Assembly: GCA_030826765.1 (NCBI GenBank)
Contig: JAUUDM010000003.1
Location: 1 to 61,673 of the forward strand
Length of the DNA stretch: 61,673 nt
Direction of reading: 5' to 3'
Source: Nautiliales bacterium
Lineage (GTDB): Bacteria; Campylobacterota; Campylobacteria; Campylobacterales; JAADDX01
Part shown: positions 1-7,806 of the stretch, piece after piece
Numbering within the stretch: position 1 is the first letter of the stretch
Layout: the number at the start of each line of letters is the position of its first letter
The notes under the pieces: model-generated
Told to the model about the DNA's origin: nothing
Database searches by the model: none
Seen by the model: only the letters and a program-made list of their open reading frames with translations
Program-made: the position numbers and the translations under genes

Positions 1-135
1 ATTACTAAATATAGCATTAAATGAGATAAATAAGCTAGAACAAATTCAGAAAAAATTATATTTAATTTCTTGGAAAATTTCTCTAAATTAAAATAAGAAA
101 AATTACTAAAATTTAGTTTTTTCAGGATTGACTAA
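1..135 (+). mobile_element. Right end of a probable insertion sequence (truncated by the window edge)
   Basis: The segment ends with TTTTTCAGGATTGACTAA (118-135), whose exact reverse complement occurs at 61536-61553 next to what looks like the start of a transposase gene. A reading frame open from the window edge stops at 89-91, about 26 nt before this repeat, as expected for a transposase gene close to its terminal inverted repeat. The family cannot be named from this fragment. The 18-bp match is seen directly; the IS interpretation is inferred. Confidence 0.5.
2..91 (+). CDS. C-terminal tail of an unidentified, possibly transposase, protein
   Basis: Frame 2 is open from the left edge to a TAA at 89-91, encoding 29 residues ending WKISLN and rich in Lys, Leu, Ile and Asn. 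There is no recognisable domain. Its only support is position: it ends just before an 18-bp repeat that is matched by an inverted copy at the right end of the window. It could equally be a chance open frame in AT-rich DNA. Confidence 0.3.
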   Translation, partial: LLNIALNEINKLEQIQKKLYLISWKISLN

Positions 136-282
136 ATAAACGAAATAACTACAAATTTTAACGAAAAAAAACGTTAAAACAGTGTGCTTCAAACCCGAAG
201 GGCGCTTGCGTTGACACTTTTTAGATTTTTAGAGTGTTAAAAAATTTGTTTTATTATTGAGTGTTTTAGGTCAGTGCTAAAA
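136..282. other. Non-coding stretch with a GC-richer patch and inverted repeats
   Basis: No convincing gene. The segment contains a perfect 8-bp inverted repeat, TTTTAACG (156-163) and CGTTAAAA (172-179), with an all-A loop. A patch at about 181-216 is much richer in G and C than its surroundings. A second imperfect dyad is TTGACACT (210-217) with AGTGTTAA (233-240). On the minus strand a frame lacking stops runs from about 228 to 106 but has no credible start, so I do not call it a gene. Confidence 0.5.
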
Positions 283-1083
283 TTAATCCCAACCAAAAAA
301 TAAAAACATAGAAGCAACTATATAATCTGCTATAAAAACAGTAATAGAAGCTAAAACAACAGCCGTTGTCGTGCTTCTACCTACCCCTTTTGCTCCACCA
401 CTTGTGTTATATCCTACATATGTAGCAATTGCCGAAATTAAATATGCAAAAACAACTCCTTTTACTAAACCTTGCATAAAATTTTTAAATTCAGCATATT
501 GCCTAATTGTGTTTAAATAAGCAGTAGCATTTATATCCAAAACATAAGTAGAAACAATATAAGCACCTATGTTTGCAATAGTATCAAACATTAAAATTAG
601 TATGGGAAGAGAAATAATCATTCCTAAAATTCTTGGAACTATTAAATATTGTTTAGAATTAACAGCCATCACATCTAAAGCATCTATCTGTTCTGTTACT
701 TTCATAGTCCCAAGCTCAGCTGCTATTGCACTAACTGAACGACTAATTACCATAAGAGTTGCAAAGACTGGTCCTAATTCTTTACAAATAGATATAAATA
801 TAGTATATCCCATATAATTTTCTATTCCAAATTTATGAAAGGCACTGTATAATTCAACTACTTCAACCATCCCCATAAAAAAGGCAGTTAAAAAAATAAC
901 TAAAAAAGCATTCATACCAATAATTTCTATTTGAGATAATGTTTCTTTTATTCTAAATGGTCTTTTAAAAAATAGTTTTAATACTTCTAACTGAAAAATA
1001 GAAAATCTTCCTAATGTCCCAATTATTAGATCAAATATCTTTAAAACTCCACTTCCTATTTTAAAAAAGAAATTTTCTATCAA
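283..1083 (-). CDS. mlaE: MlaE-type ABC transporter permease (lipid/organic solvent transport)
   Basis: A 266-residue integral membrane protein of the MlaE/YrbE permease family, which moves phospholipids between outer and inner membranes together with an ATPase (MlaF) and an MCE-domain protein (MlaD). The family hallmark lies at residues 115-140, containing AAELGTMKVTEQIDALDVMA, followed by further membrane segments. The start is TTG at 1083 with AAAGG 7 nt upstream. It is divergent from fliL. The mlaF and mlaD partners, expected downstream on this strand, are absent: the DNA there runs into an insertion-sequence end. Length is normal for the family. Confidence 0.88.
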   Translation of the reverse strand: MIENFFFKIGSGVLKIFDLIIGTLGRFSIFQLEVLKLFFKRPFRIKETLSQIEIIGMNAFLVIFLTAFFMGMVEVVELYSAFHKFGIENYMGYTIFISICKELGPVFATLMVISRSVSAIAAELGTMKVTEQIDALDVMAVNSKQYLIVPRILGMIISLPILILMFDTIANIGAYIVSTYVLDINATAYLNTIRQYAEFKNFMQGLVKGVVFAYLISAIATYVGYNTSGGAKGVGRSTTTAVVLASITVFIADYIVASMFLFFGWD

Positions 1084-1105
1084 AGTTGAACCTTTTTTTG
1101 GTAAA

Positions 1106-1111
1106 ATTATA
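1106..1111 (-). promoter_or_regulatory. Predicted -10 box for the mlaE permease gene
   Basis: On the minus strand the sequence reads TGATATAAT, an extended -10, preceded by a T run and followed by the RBS and TTG start of the permease. It lies in the 48-nt divergent gap with fliL. Confidence 0.55.
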
Positions 1112-1131
1112 TCAAAAAAAAAGGATATAAA

Positions 1132-1677
1132 ATGGCAGAAGAAAAAAAAGAAGAAGAAAAAGAAGAGAAAGAAGAAAAATCAGAGGGTGGAAATAAATTA
1201 ATTTTAATTATTATTGTAATTTTATTACTTTTACTTTTAGTAATAGGTGGTTTAGTTGCTTATTTTTTACTCTCAAGTAATGATAAGCCTGATGATACAC
1301 AAAATCCTGATAAAAAAGTAGAACAAAAAACAGATACAAAACAAGAAGTTAAAAAAGATAGTGAAGCATTAGAAATTGGACCTATTTATCCACTTGATCC
1401 ATTTACTGTAAATTTAAAAAGTACAGGCGGAAGTAGATATTTAAAATGTACAATTAATCTAGAAATTGATTCACCAGATACTCAGCCAGAACTTGATAAA
1501 ATCAAACCTGCTATTAGAGATGTTATAATTAGAATTCTTTCAAGTAAAACAGTTCCTGAAATTTCAACTGCTAAAGGAAAAGAAAAACTAAAAGAAGAAC
1601 TGAAAAAGAATATAAATGCTATTTTACCAAAAGGTGAAATAAGACATGTATATTTTACAGCTTTTGTTATTCAATGA
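1132..1677 (+). CDS. fliL: Flagellar basal-body-associated protein FliL
   Basis: 181 residues: a highly charged cytoplasmic N-terminus of Lys and Glu (1-20), one transmembrane helix (about 23-47), a linker, and a periplasmic FliL domain from about 80 with the typical IYPLDPFTVNL motif. FliL sits at the flagellar stator-rotor interface and influences stator function and torque. The RBS AAGGA is 6 nt before ATG. The stop overlaps the acpS start by 4 nt (ATGA), suggesting translational coupling. The other flagellar genes in the window (fliFGH) lie 21 kb away. Confidence 0.92.
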   Translation: MAEEKKEEEKEEKEEKSEGGNKLILIIIVILLLLLLVIGGLVAYFLLSSNDKPDDTQNPDKKVEQKTDTKQEVKKDSEALEIGPIYPLDPFTVNLKSTGGSRYLKCTINLEIDSPDTQPELDKIKPAIRDVIIRILSSKTVPEISTAKGKEKLKEELKKNINAILPKGEIRHVYFTAFVIQ

Positions 1678-2021
1678 TAGGTATTGATATAGTTTCAATT
1701 GAAAGAATTGAAAAAAGTATAGAAAAATTTAATAATAAATTTAAAAATAGATTTATGTCCAAAAGTGAGCAAGAATGGGCTATTAGTCCCTCTTCTATTG
1801 CTGGAATATGGGCAAGTAAAGAAGCTTTTTCCAAAGCAATTGGAACTGGAATTGGAAAAGAATTTTCTTTTTTGGATATAGAAATAACAAAAACTAAAAA
1901 AGGTAAACCTGTTATAAATCTTTTAAATAAGAATTTACGAAACTCTCTAAAAAACAGACAAATAGATGTTTCTATAACTCACGATGGTGGCTTTGCTATA
2001 GCTGCTGTAATTATACTTTAA
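1674..2021 (+). CDS. acpS: Holo-[acyl-carrier-protein] synthase
   Basis: 115 residues, normal for AcpS. It transfers 4'-phosphopantetheine from CoA to apo-ACP for fatty acid synthesis. The Mg2+/CoA-binding signatures are present: GIDIV at 3-7 (Asp5) and WASKEAFSKA at 46-55 (Glu50), plus a C-terminal SITHDGGFA segment. It starts inside the fliL stop codon and is followed 9 nt later by aat. The fliL-acpS order is also what I recall from Campylobacter. Confidence 0.95.
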   Translation: MIGIDIVSIERIEKSIEKFNNKFKNRFMSKSEQEWAISPSSIAGIWASKEAFSKAIGTGIGKEFSFLDIEITKTKKGKPVINLLNKNLRNSLKNRQIDVSITHDGGFAIAAVIIL

Positions 2022-2030
2022 AGGATAATA

Positions 2031-2735
2031 ATGTATCAAATATCACAAAAACCCCCTATTTATTATTTAGATGATTATACATTTCCAAACCCTTATGAAG
2101 CTTTTGAAGATGGTTTTGTAGGTGCAAGTTCTGATTTAACTCCTCAAAGGCTTTTAAATGGATATAGTAAAGGATTTTTTCCTTGGTATCAAGCTGAAGA
2201 TGGCTTGTTTCATTGGTATAATATTGATAAAAGAATGATTCTTTATACTAATAAGGTAAAAAAAACTAAAAAATTACTTCAAAAATTAAGAAGTGCTAAT
2301 TGGGATTTTAGAATTAATACAAATTTTAAAGAAGTTATAAAAAATTGCTCATCTATCAAAAGACCTATTCATCATGGAGATAGCTGGATTACTAATGATT
2401 TTATAGAAGCTTATACAAATTTACATAAACTTGGCTTTGCTATGAGTGTAGAGAGTTATTTCAAAGATGAGTTAGTTGGTGGTTTTTATGGAGTGGGAAT
2501 TGGTAATTATTTCTCAGGTGAAAGTATGTTTGCCAAAAAAAGTGATGCAAGTAAATTAGCACTTATTTATTTTTGTGAAGTATGTCAAGATAATGGGATT
2601 GAATGGATTGATTGTCAAAGTGGAAGTGAACATTTAGAGAGAATGGGTGCTGTTAAAATAGATAAAACAGAATTTATTCCAATGCTTGAAAAAAGTATAA
2701 AAAAGGAAAATAATGATACAAAAAATTTTGGATAA
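2031..2735 (+). CDS. aat: Leucyl/phenylalanyl-tRNA--protein transferase
   Basis: 234 residues of the Aat family. The enzyme attaches Leu or Phe from aminoacyl-tRNA to proteins with N-terminal Arg or Lys, producing type 2 N-degrons for ClpS-ClpAP. The N-terminal FPNPYEAF and GYSKGFFPWY segments, and the central GGFYGVGIGNYFSGESMFAKK region around residues 150-170, are diagnostic. RBS AAGGA precedes ATG. The end overlaps the next gene by 23 nt. ClpS and ClpA are encoded elsewhere in this window (41.9-44.4 kb). Confidence 0.95.
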   Translation: MYQISQKPPIYYLDDYTFPNPYEAFEDGFVGASSDLTPQRLLNGYSKGFFPWYQAEDGLFHWYNIDKRMILYTNKVKKTKKLLQKLRSANWDFRINTNFKEVIKNCSSIKRPIHHGDSWITNDFIEAYTNLHKLGFAMSVESYFKDELVGGFYGVGIGNYFSGESMFAKKSDASKLALIYFCEVCQDNGIEWIDCQSGSEHLERMGAVKIDKTEFIPMLEKSIKKENNDTKNFG

Positions 2736-3141
2736 TCAAAAAAATTTAAAAGAACTTTATTATGAAAAAATGGATAAATTAAGAGAAACTTTTGATTTTA
2801 ATAATCAAAATGAGACTTTTAATAAGTTATTAGAATATTCTAATGAATTAGAAAAAGAAATAGAAAATCATTTTACTTTACAAAATAAACTAACTAATCA
2901 AATAAATAAAGAAGTTGATAGAATTGTATTAGAAAATATGCTTGTTAGAAGAATTATGCTAAATATGAATAATAAAATTAAACAAGGTGCTATAAATAAA
3001 GATGTTAATATCTTTGCTTTTTTTGATGAATTTGAGGAAATTTTAAGAGCTTATCTTAAAAAAGAAGAAGGGCTTTTTATTCAAGAATTAGAAATTGCTA
3101 CAAACGAAGAAGAAAAAAAGAAAATTAAAGAGATTATTTAA
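2713..3141 (+). CDS. Conserved hypothetical coiled-coil protein
   Basis: 142 residues, very rich in Lys, Glu and Asn, predicted almost entirely alpha-helical with heptad-like stretches (about 1-75 and 100-142). It has no signal peptide, membrane segment, cysteine or catalytic motif that I recognise. The ATG has AAGG upstream and lies inside the end of aat (23-nt overlap), so it is probably co-translated. Its 3' end overlaps dnaJ (opposite strand) by 8 nt. Function unknown. Confidence 0.75.
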   Translation: MIQKILDNQKNLKELYYEKMDKLRETFDFNNQNETFNKLLEYSNELEKEIENHFTLQNKLTNQINKEVDRIVLENMLVRRIMLNMNNKIKQGAINKDVNIFAFFDEFEEILRAYLKKEEGLFIQELEIATNEEEKKKIKEII

Positions 3142-4234
3142 ACCACCCTTTTACTTTTTCTATTGCTTCTTCAAAAATAGATTTATGAGCGTTTACCTCT
3201 TTTCCAAAACTTTTATGAAGTTTTTCAAGTAATTCTTTTTGTTCATCTGTTAATTTTTCAGGATAAATAATTTTTAAAATAGCTATTAAATTACCTTTTC
3301 TTCCTGTATGAACATTAGGTATTCCTTCTTGTTTAAATCTATATTTTGTTTTATCTTTTGTATGAGGTTTGATTTCAAGCTCTTTTTCACCTGTTAAAGT
3401 AGGTATTTTTATTTTATCCCCTAAAATAGCACTTGTAAAGAAAATAGGTACCTCAACGAAAATATCATCACCATTTCTTTTGAAAATTTTATCTTCTTTT
3501 ACTGTAATATGAATATATAAATCCCCTCTTCTTCCATCAAAATCTTCATTACCTTTATTTGGTATTCTCATTCTCATACCATCATCTACACCTGCTGGTA
3601 TGTCAAGTTCTATTTTATCTTTGTTTATTTTATATCCACTACCTTTACATTCATCACACTCTTCATCTATGATGATTCCACTACCTTGGCAAGTTGGACA
3701 AGTTTGAGCAACTTTCATAAATCCATGGCTCATAAATACTTGACCTGCACCTGAGCAAGTAGGACATGTATGTGATTTTTTTGCTCCTGTTCCATTACAA
3801 GATTTACAAATAGTATAATATTCATACTCTTCTTCTTTTTTTACACCAAAAACCGCTTCTTTAAATTCAAGTTCAACTTCTATTAAAATATCTAAATTAT
3901 ATGGAGTTTCTTTTCTTTTTTCTCTTCTTCCACCAAATCCAAACATTTCTTCAAAAATATCTTCAAATCCACCAAAACCTCCAAATCCACTACTACTTCC
4001 ACCCATTTGTCCATCAAGTCCAGCTTTCCCATATTTATCATAAATTGCTCTTTTTTTATCATCGCTTAAAACTTGATAGGCTTCATTTATTTTTTTAAAC
4101 ATTTCTTCAGCTTCTTTATCACCAGGATTTCTATCTGGATGGTATTTCATTGCTTTTTTTCTATATGCTTTTTTTATTTCTGCTTTTGTCGCTGTTTTTG
4201 ATACTTCTAAAATTTCATAATATTCAAATTCCAA
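3134..4234 (-). CDS. dnaJ: Chaperone protein DnaJ (Hsp40)
   Basis: 366 residues with full type I architecture: J-domain (1-65) with HPD at 32-34, Gly/Phe-rich linker (about 75-102), four zinc-binding CxxCxGxG repeats (from 143, 157, 179 and 193), then the two beta-sandwich substrate domains. It stimulates DnaK ATPase and delivers unfolded clients. The start is TTG at 4234, preceded by GGAGA; a TGATATAAT box lies upstream. No dnaK or grpE adjoins it. Confidence 0.96.
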   Translation of the reverse strand: MEFEYYEILEVSKTATKAEIKKAYRKKAMKYHPDRNPGDKEAEEMFKKINEAYQVLSDDKKRAIYDKYGKAGLDGQMGGSSSGFGGFGGFEDIFEEMFGFGGRREKRKETPYNLDILIEVELEFKEAVFGVKKEEEYEYYTICKSCNGTGAKKSHTCPTCSGAGQVFMSHGFMKVAQTCPTCQGSGIIIDEECDECKGSGYKINKDKIELDIPAGVDDGMRMRIPNKGNEDFDGRRGDLYIHITVKEDKIFKRNGDDIFVEVPIFFTSAILGDKIKIPTLTGEKELEIKPHTKDKTKYRFKQEGIPNVHTGRKGNLIAILKIIYPEKLTDEQKELLEKLHKSFGKEVNAHKSIFEEAIEKVKGWFK

Positions 4235-4266
4235 ATTATCTCCTTAAAAATAGTTTTTTTGACGCA

Positions 4267-4272
4267 ATTATA
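4267..4272 (-). promoter_or_regulatory. Predicted -10 box for dnaJ
   Basis: The minus strand reads TGATATAAT about 35 nt upstream of the dnaJ TTG start, after an A/T-rich stretch. No CIRCE- or HrcA-type inverted repeat is visible here. Confidence 0.55.
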
Positions 4273-4352
4273 TCATAAATTTAAATTGTTACTAAAAGTT
4301 AAACAGATAATTGTTTTATATATTATTTAAGTTATTATTAAGAAAAAAGAGT

Positions 4353-4358
4353 TATAAT
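4353..4358 (+). promoter_or_regulatory. Predicted -10 box of the hydrogenase-4-like operon
   Basis: TATAAT about 80 nt upstream of the first gene of the complex, in the divergent gap with dnaJ. It is followed 6 nt later by a perfect inverted repeat. Confidence 0.5.
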
Positions 4359-4364
4359 TCGGCA

Positions 4365-4395
4365 TAAGTTTTTAAACTTAAACTAACCTTAAACT
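4365..4395 (+). promoter_or_regulatory. Inverted and direct repeats, candidate operator of the hydrogenase-4-like operon
   Basis: Directly after the -10 box lies a perfect palindrome, TAAGTTT-TT-AAACTTA (4365-4380). The heptamer TTAAACT occurs three times, at 4372, 4378 and 4389. This falls around and just downstream of the expected transcription start, where a repressor site would act. The repeats are seen directly; regulation is inferred. Confidence 0.4.
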
Positions 4396-4433
4396 CTTTG
4401 GAGCTTATCGAATATCACAAAAGGTTGCTAACT

Positions 4434-6293
4434 ATGTTTAATTTTGATTCCCTTTCGTTGTTGTTTGTTTTTTTAATCTTACTTGGTGCAATTCCAAATC
4501 TATTTTATGCAAGTGGATATTTATCACATATAAAAAGAAAAACACACTTTTTAATCCACTATTTTACATTTATTATTTCAATGATTGGAGTTGTTATCTC
4601 AAATGAAGTTGTTGTATTTTTATTTTTTTGGGAAATTATGAGTTTAACTTCTTGGCAATTAATTCTTACAGAACCAACAGAAAAAGCAATTAAATCTGCA
4701 CGATTTTACTTTTTTATGACCCATTTTGGTTTTGTATTTATTTTACTATTTTTCTTAATACTTTCACCTGATAACGCATTTGCATCATTTAATGATATGA
4801 AAGAATTAGCAAATAACTTTAAATACCCTACTCTATTATTTGCTTTAATTACAATTGGATTTTTAAGTAAAGCTGGAGCTGTTCCTTTTCATGTATGGCT
4901 TCCTTATGCTCATCCAGAAGCACCGAGTCCAGTTTCTGCACTTATGAGTGGAGTTATGTTAAAAGTTGCAATTTATGCCTTTTTAAGATTTATATTTATT
5001 TTACCAAATTGGCAACTTGAATGGGGAGTTATTATTTTAACTATTGGTGCATTATCAAGTTTAATAGGAGTTTTATACGCACTTGCAGAACATGATATAA
5101 AAGCACTCCTTGCAAATCACTCTATTGAAAATATTGGAATTATTTTAATTGGTATTGGTGTTGGTATGATTTTTACTAATTTACATCTTTACACACTTGC
5201 CGCTTTTGGTTTTATTGCTGCAGTTTATCATACATTTAACCATATGAGTTTCAAAGCCTTACTTTTTATGAGTGCAGGTTCAGTTCTACATCAAACACAT
5301 ACAAAAAATATGGAAAGCTATGGTGGACTTATTAAAACTATGCCAGTTACTGCTTATCTATTTTTGATAGCAGCTATTTCTATTTCAGCACTTCCACCAA
5401 CCAATGGATTTTTGAGTGAATGGATGATTTTTCAAAGTATGTTAAGTTCACATAGTGTTGATGATATTATTTTAAAACTTGCTTTTCCTTTTGCAATATT
5501 TGCTCTTGCTTTAACTGGAGGACTTGCAATAGCTTGTTTTGTAAAAGCATTTGGTATAACATTTTTGGGACTTGAGAGAAGCTCAAATGCAAAACATGCT
5601 AAAGAAGTTAATAAGCTTATGTTAATTGGACAAATTTTAATGGGAGGTGTTGTTATATCTCTTATGTTATTTTTACCAAATATTATTCATTTGATAAATG
5701 TATCTTTACCTATAGTTGATATTTATTCAAAACTATTTCCAAATTATTTTGTGATGCACTCATTAAATGGTGGTGCAGTTGCTCCACTTTTACTTTTAGG
5801 AGCACTTATTGTAATTACGGCACTAATAGTATATGTTTATAAATCTCTAAATTTAAAAGAGAGAATCTATCACACTTGGGCTTGTGGATATAATACAAAT
5901 TCAAGAAGTCAATATACAGCCACAGGATTTGGTGGACCTATTAGAAGATTCTTTGAATGGCTTTATAAACCAGAAGTTCATTCTCATAAAACTACATTAG
6001 CAGGACATAAAACTAAATTTAGCGATTCACTTTTTGAAGTACATGTAAAACCTCTATTTGAAAAATCTTTATATGATAATACAAAACTTTTAGTAGATAA
6101 AATAAGTGATATTATTTACAAATGGAGTAATTTTGAAAAAGAAAAATATGCTTCTTTAATCTTTATTTTATTAGCAACTGTTCTATTTAGCTATAGAGTT
6201 TTTGCTCATCAAAGTAGTTGGGGAAGTATTTTACTTGAATTTACAGTAATGTCTATATTTATCAAAATTATTATAATAGGAGATAAAAAATGA
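4434..6293 (+). CDS. hyfB: Hydrogenase-4 subunit B-like / NuoL-type antiporter-like membrane subunit
   Basis: 619 residues from ATG 4434, which has AAAAGG 9 nt upstream; a longer TTG start at 4398 in the same frame is less likely. Polytopic protein of the NuoL/MrpA family, with the expected intramembrane charges: Glu67 in LFFWEIMSLTSW, Lys146 in FLSKAGAVPFHVWLP, Lys177, and a later His/Lys helix (HTFNHMSFKALLF). The C-terminal WACGYNTNSRSQYTATGF block is typical of HyfB. It probably carries out ion translocation in the complex. It heads six genes; the next starts within its stop codon. Confidence 0.88.
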   Translation: MFNFDSLSLLFVFLILLGAIPNLFYASGYLSHIKRKTHFLIHYFTFIISMIGVVISNEVVVFLFFWEIMSLTSWQLILTEPTEKAIKSARFYFFMTHFGFVFILLFFLILSPDNAFASFNDMKELANNFKYPTLLFALITIGFLSKAGAVPFHVWLPYAHPEAPSPVSALMSGVMLKVAIYAFLRFIFILPNWQLEWGVIILTIGALSSLIGVLYALAEHDIKALLANHSIENIGIILIGIGVGMIFTNLHLYTLAAFGFIAAVYHTFNHMSFKALLFMSAGSVLHQTHTKNMESYGGLIKTMPVTAYLFLIAAISISALPPTNGFLSEWMIFQSMLSSHSVDDIILKLAFPFAIFALALTGGLAIACFVKAFGITFLGLERSSNAKHAKEVNKLMLIGQILMGGVVISLMLFLPNIIHLINVSLPIVDIYSKLFPNYFVMHSLNGGAVAPLLLLGALIVITALIVYVYKSLNLKERIYHTWACGYNTNSRSQYTATGFGGPIRRFFEWLYKPEVHSHKTTLAGHKTKFSDSLFEVHVKPLFEKSLYDNTKLLVDKISDIIYKWSNFEKEKYASLIFILLATVLFSYRVFAHQSSWGSILLEFTVMSIFIKIIIIGDKK

Positions 6294-7216
6294 TTCAATA
6301 TATTTTAACAACTCTTCTTATTTTTATAATTGCTCCATTTTTAACAGGGCTAATAAAAAGTATTAAAATGTTTTTGTTATTTAAGAAACCAATTTCACCA
6401 TTTCAACCATATCTAGACTTAAAAAAGTTATTTAATAAAGAAATAATTTATTCAAAAGAAACCTCATCAATTTCAAGAATAGCACCATTTTTAATTTTAT
6501 CTCCTATTGTTTTAGTTGTTTTTTTACTTCCTCCTATTTTTTCAGGAAGTTTTTATATATCTTTTATGGATGCTTTTACAATTACAGGACTTTTAAGTCT
6601 TTCAACATTTTTTTTAATGTTGATTGGACTTGATAGTGCAAGTAGTTTTGGAGGAATTGGAGCAAGTAGAGAATCTTTTATTTCTGCTTTGGTAGAACCA
6701 GCAATGATACTAACAATTTTTTCAGTTTCTTTAATTGGACAAAATATCAATATTGGAGCAAGTGCTTTAAATTTAGCAAATAATTTTCCATTAGAACATA
6801 GTGCAAGTTTTATTTTGGCAGGTATTAGTTTTTTTATTTTATTAATTGCAGAAAATGGAAGGATTCCAATAGATAATCCAGAAACTCACTTAGAGCTTAC
6901 AATGGTTCATGAAGCTATGATTTTAGATGTAACAGGTGCAAATTTAGCTCTAATTGAACTTGCAGGAAGTTTAAAATTTATTATTTTTGCTTCAATTTTT
7001 GTAACTCTTTTTATTCCTTTTGGAGCTGACTTATGCTGGTGTTTAGCAGTAACAATTTTTATTTTAAAATTATTCTTTGTTGCATTAGCAGTTGCGTTAG
7101 TTGAGGTAAATGGTGCAAAACTTAGACTTTTTAAAGTTCCTAATTTACTTGGAATTGCTATAATTTTTGGATTTTTAAGTTTAGTTACATTCTATATTTT
7201 AGGGGGAAATCAATGA
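6290..7216 (+). CDS. hyfC: Hydrogenase-4 subunit C-like / NuoH-type membrane subunit
   Basis: 308 residues with about eight membrane helices. It is the NuoH/HyfC membrane anchor that links the hydrophilic electron-transfer arm to the ion-pumping subunits. Family signatures are the cytoplasmic loop FKKPISPFQPYLDLKKLF near the N-terminus and AENGRIPIDNPETHLELT with several acidic residues in the middle. It overlaps hyfB and the following gene by 4 nt each (ATGA), suggesting coupled translation and fixed stoichiometry. Confidence 0.9.
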   Translation: MIQYILTTLLIFIIAPFLTGLIKSIKMFLLFKKPISPFQPYLDLKKLFNKEIIYSKETSSISRIAPFLILSPIVLVVFLLPPIFSGSFYISFMDAFTITGLLSLSTFFLMLIGLDSASSFGGIGASRESFISALVEPAMILTIFSVSLIGQNINIGASALNLANNFPLEHSASFILAGISFFILLIAENGRIPIDNPETHLELTMVHEAMILDVTGANLALIELAGSLKFIIFASIFVTLFIPFGADLCWCLAVTIFILKLFFVALAVALVEVNGAKLRLFKVPNLLGIAIIFGFLSLVTFYILGGNQ

Positions 7217-7806
7217 TAAATGCACTTATTGGCTTTTTTATAGCTATTTTAATTTCAGCTTTACTTACTACAAGACTTTATAAACTTTTCTTTTGGTATG
7301 CTCTAAACTCTTTAATGCTTGGAAGTATCGCCATAATTTTAGGACTTGAAATTACAGATAAAGCTATGATAACTACGGGAATTATTACAATAGTTATTAA
7401 ATTTTTATTAATTCCATATATTTTAAAATATATAACAAAAAAATTTGATATAGATAGAAAAGCTCCTCCAAGTTTAACTATTCAATATTCAATTATTATA
7501 GTTCCTATAATTTTAGTATTTACTTTTTATTTAATTTCACCTATGCTTGACTCTTTTGGAGGAAATAGTAATTATGTTGCAATTGCAATTAGTAGTCTAT
7601 TTTTATCACTACTTTTAATAATAGAACAACAAAATATATCTGCAAGAATTGTAGGATTTTTATTTGTTGAAAATAGTCTGTTTTTATTAGGAATCAGTGC
7701 TGTTGAAGGGATGCCAATGTTAATTGAACTTGGTATATTTGTAGATTTAATGATGTTAATCATAATCATAAATCTATTGTTTAAAAATGAAGGAGAAACT
7801 ATATGA
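7213..7806 (+). CDS. hyfE: Hydrogenase-4 subunit E-like membrane protein
   Basis: 197 residues, almost wholly hydrophobic with about six helices, matching HyfE in size. HyfE corresponds to a NuoK-containing segment of complex I. An acidic residue lies in a membrane helix near LGLEITD and another in the ENSLFLLGISAVEG region. The assignment rests on composition, length and place between hyfC and hyfF. 4-nt overlaps occur on both sides. Confidence 0.82.
   Translation: MINALIGFFIAILISALLTTRLYKLFFWYALNSLMLGSIAIILGLEITDKAMITTGIITIVIKFLLIPYILKYITKKFDIDRKAPPSLTIQYSIIIVPIILVFTFYLISPMLDSFGGNSNYVAIAISSLFLSLLLIIEQQNISARIVGFLFVENSLFLLGISAVEGMPMLIELGIFVDLMMLIIIINLLFKNEGETI

Noticed and set aside
156-179. 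Rho-independent terminator for mlaE
   Set aside because: The hairpin lies over 100 nt past the stop and is not followed by a proper T run on the minus strand.
106-228. Stop-free minus-strand frame through the GC-richer patch and the 18-bp repeat
   Set aside because: No start codon or RBS, crosses a terminal repeat and hairpins, and no domain; more likely non-coding DNA.
3901-4098. Plus-strand ORF rich in Phe and His opposite dnaJ
   Set aside because: Antisense shadow of the Gly/Phe-rich dnaJ region; no RBS and improbable composition.
4398-4433. Upstream TTG extension of the HyfB-like gene
   Set aside because: The added residues are not typical and the ATG at 4434 has a good AAAAGG site; the region also belongs to the leader with repeats.
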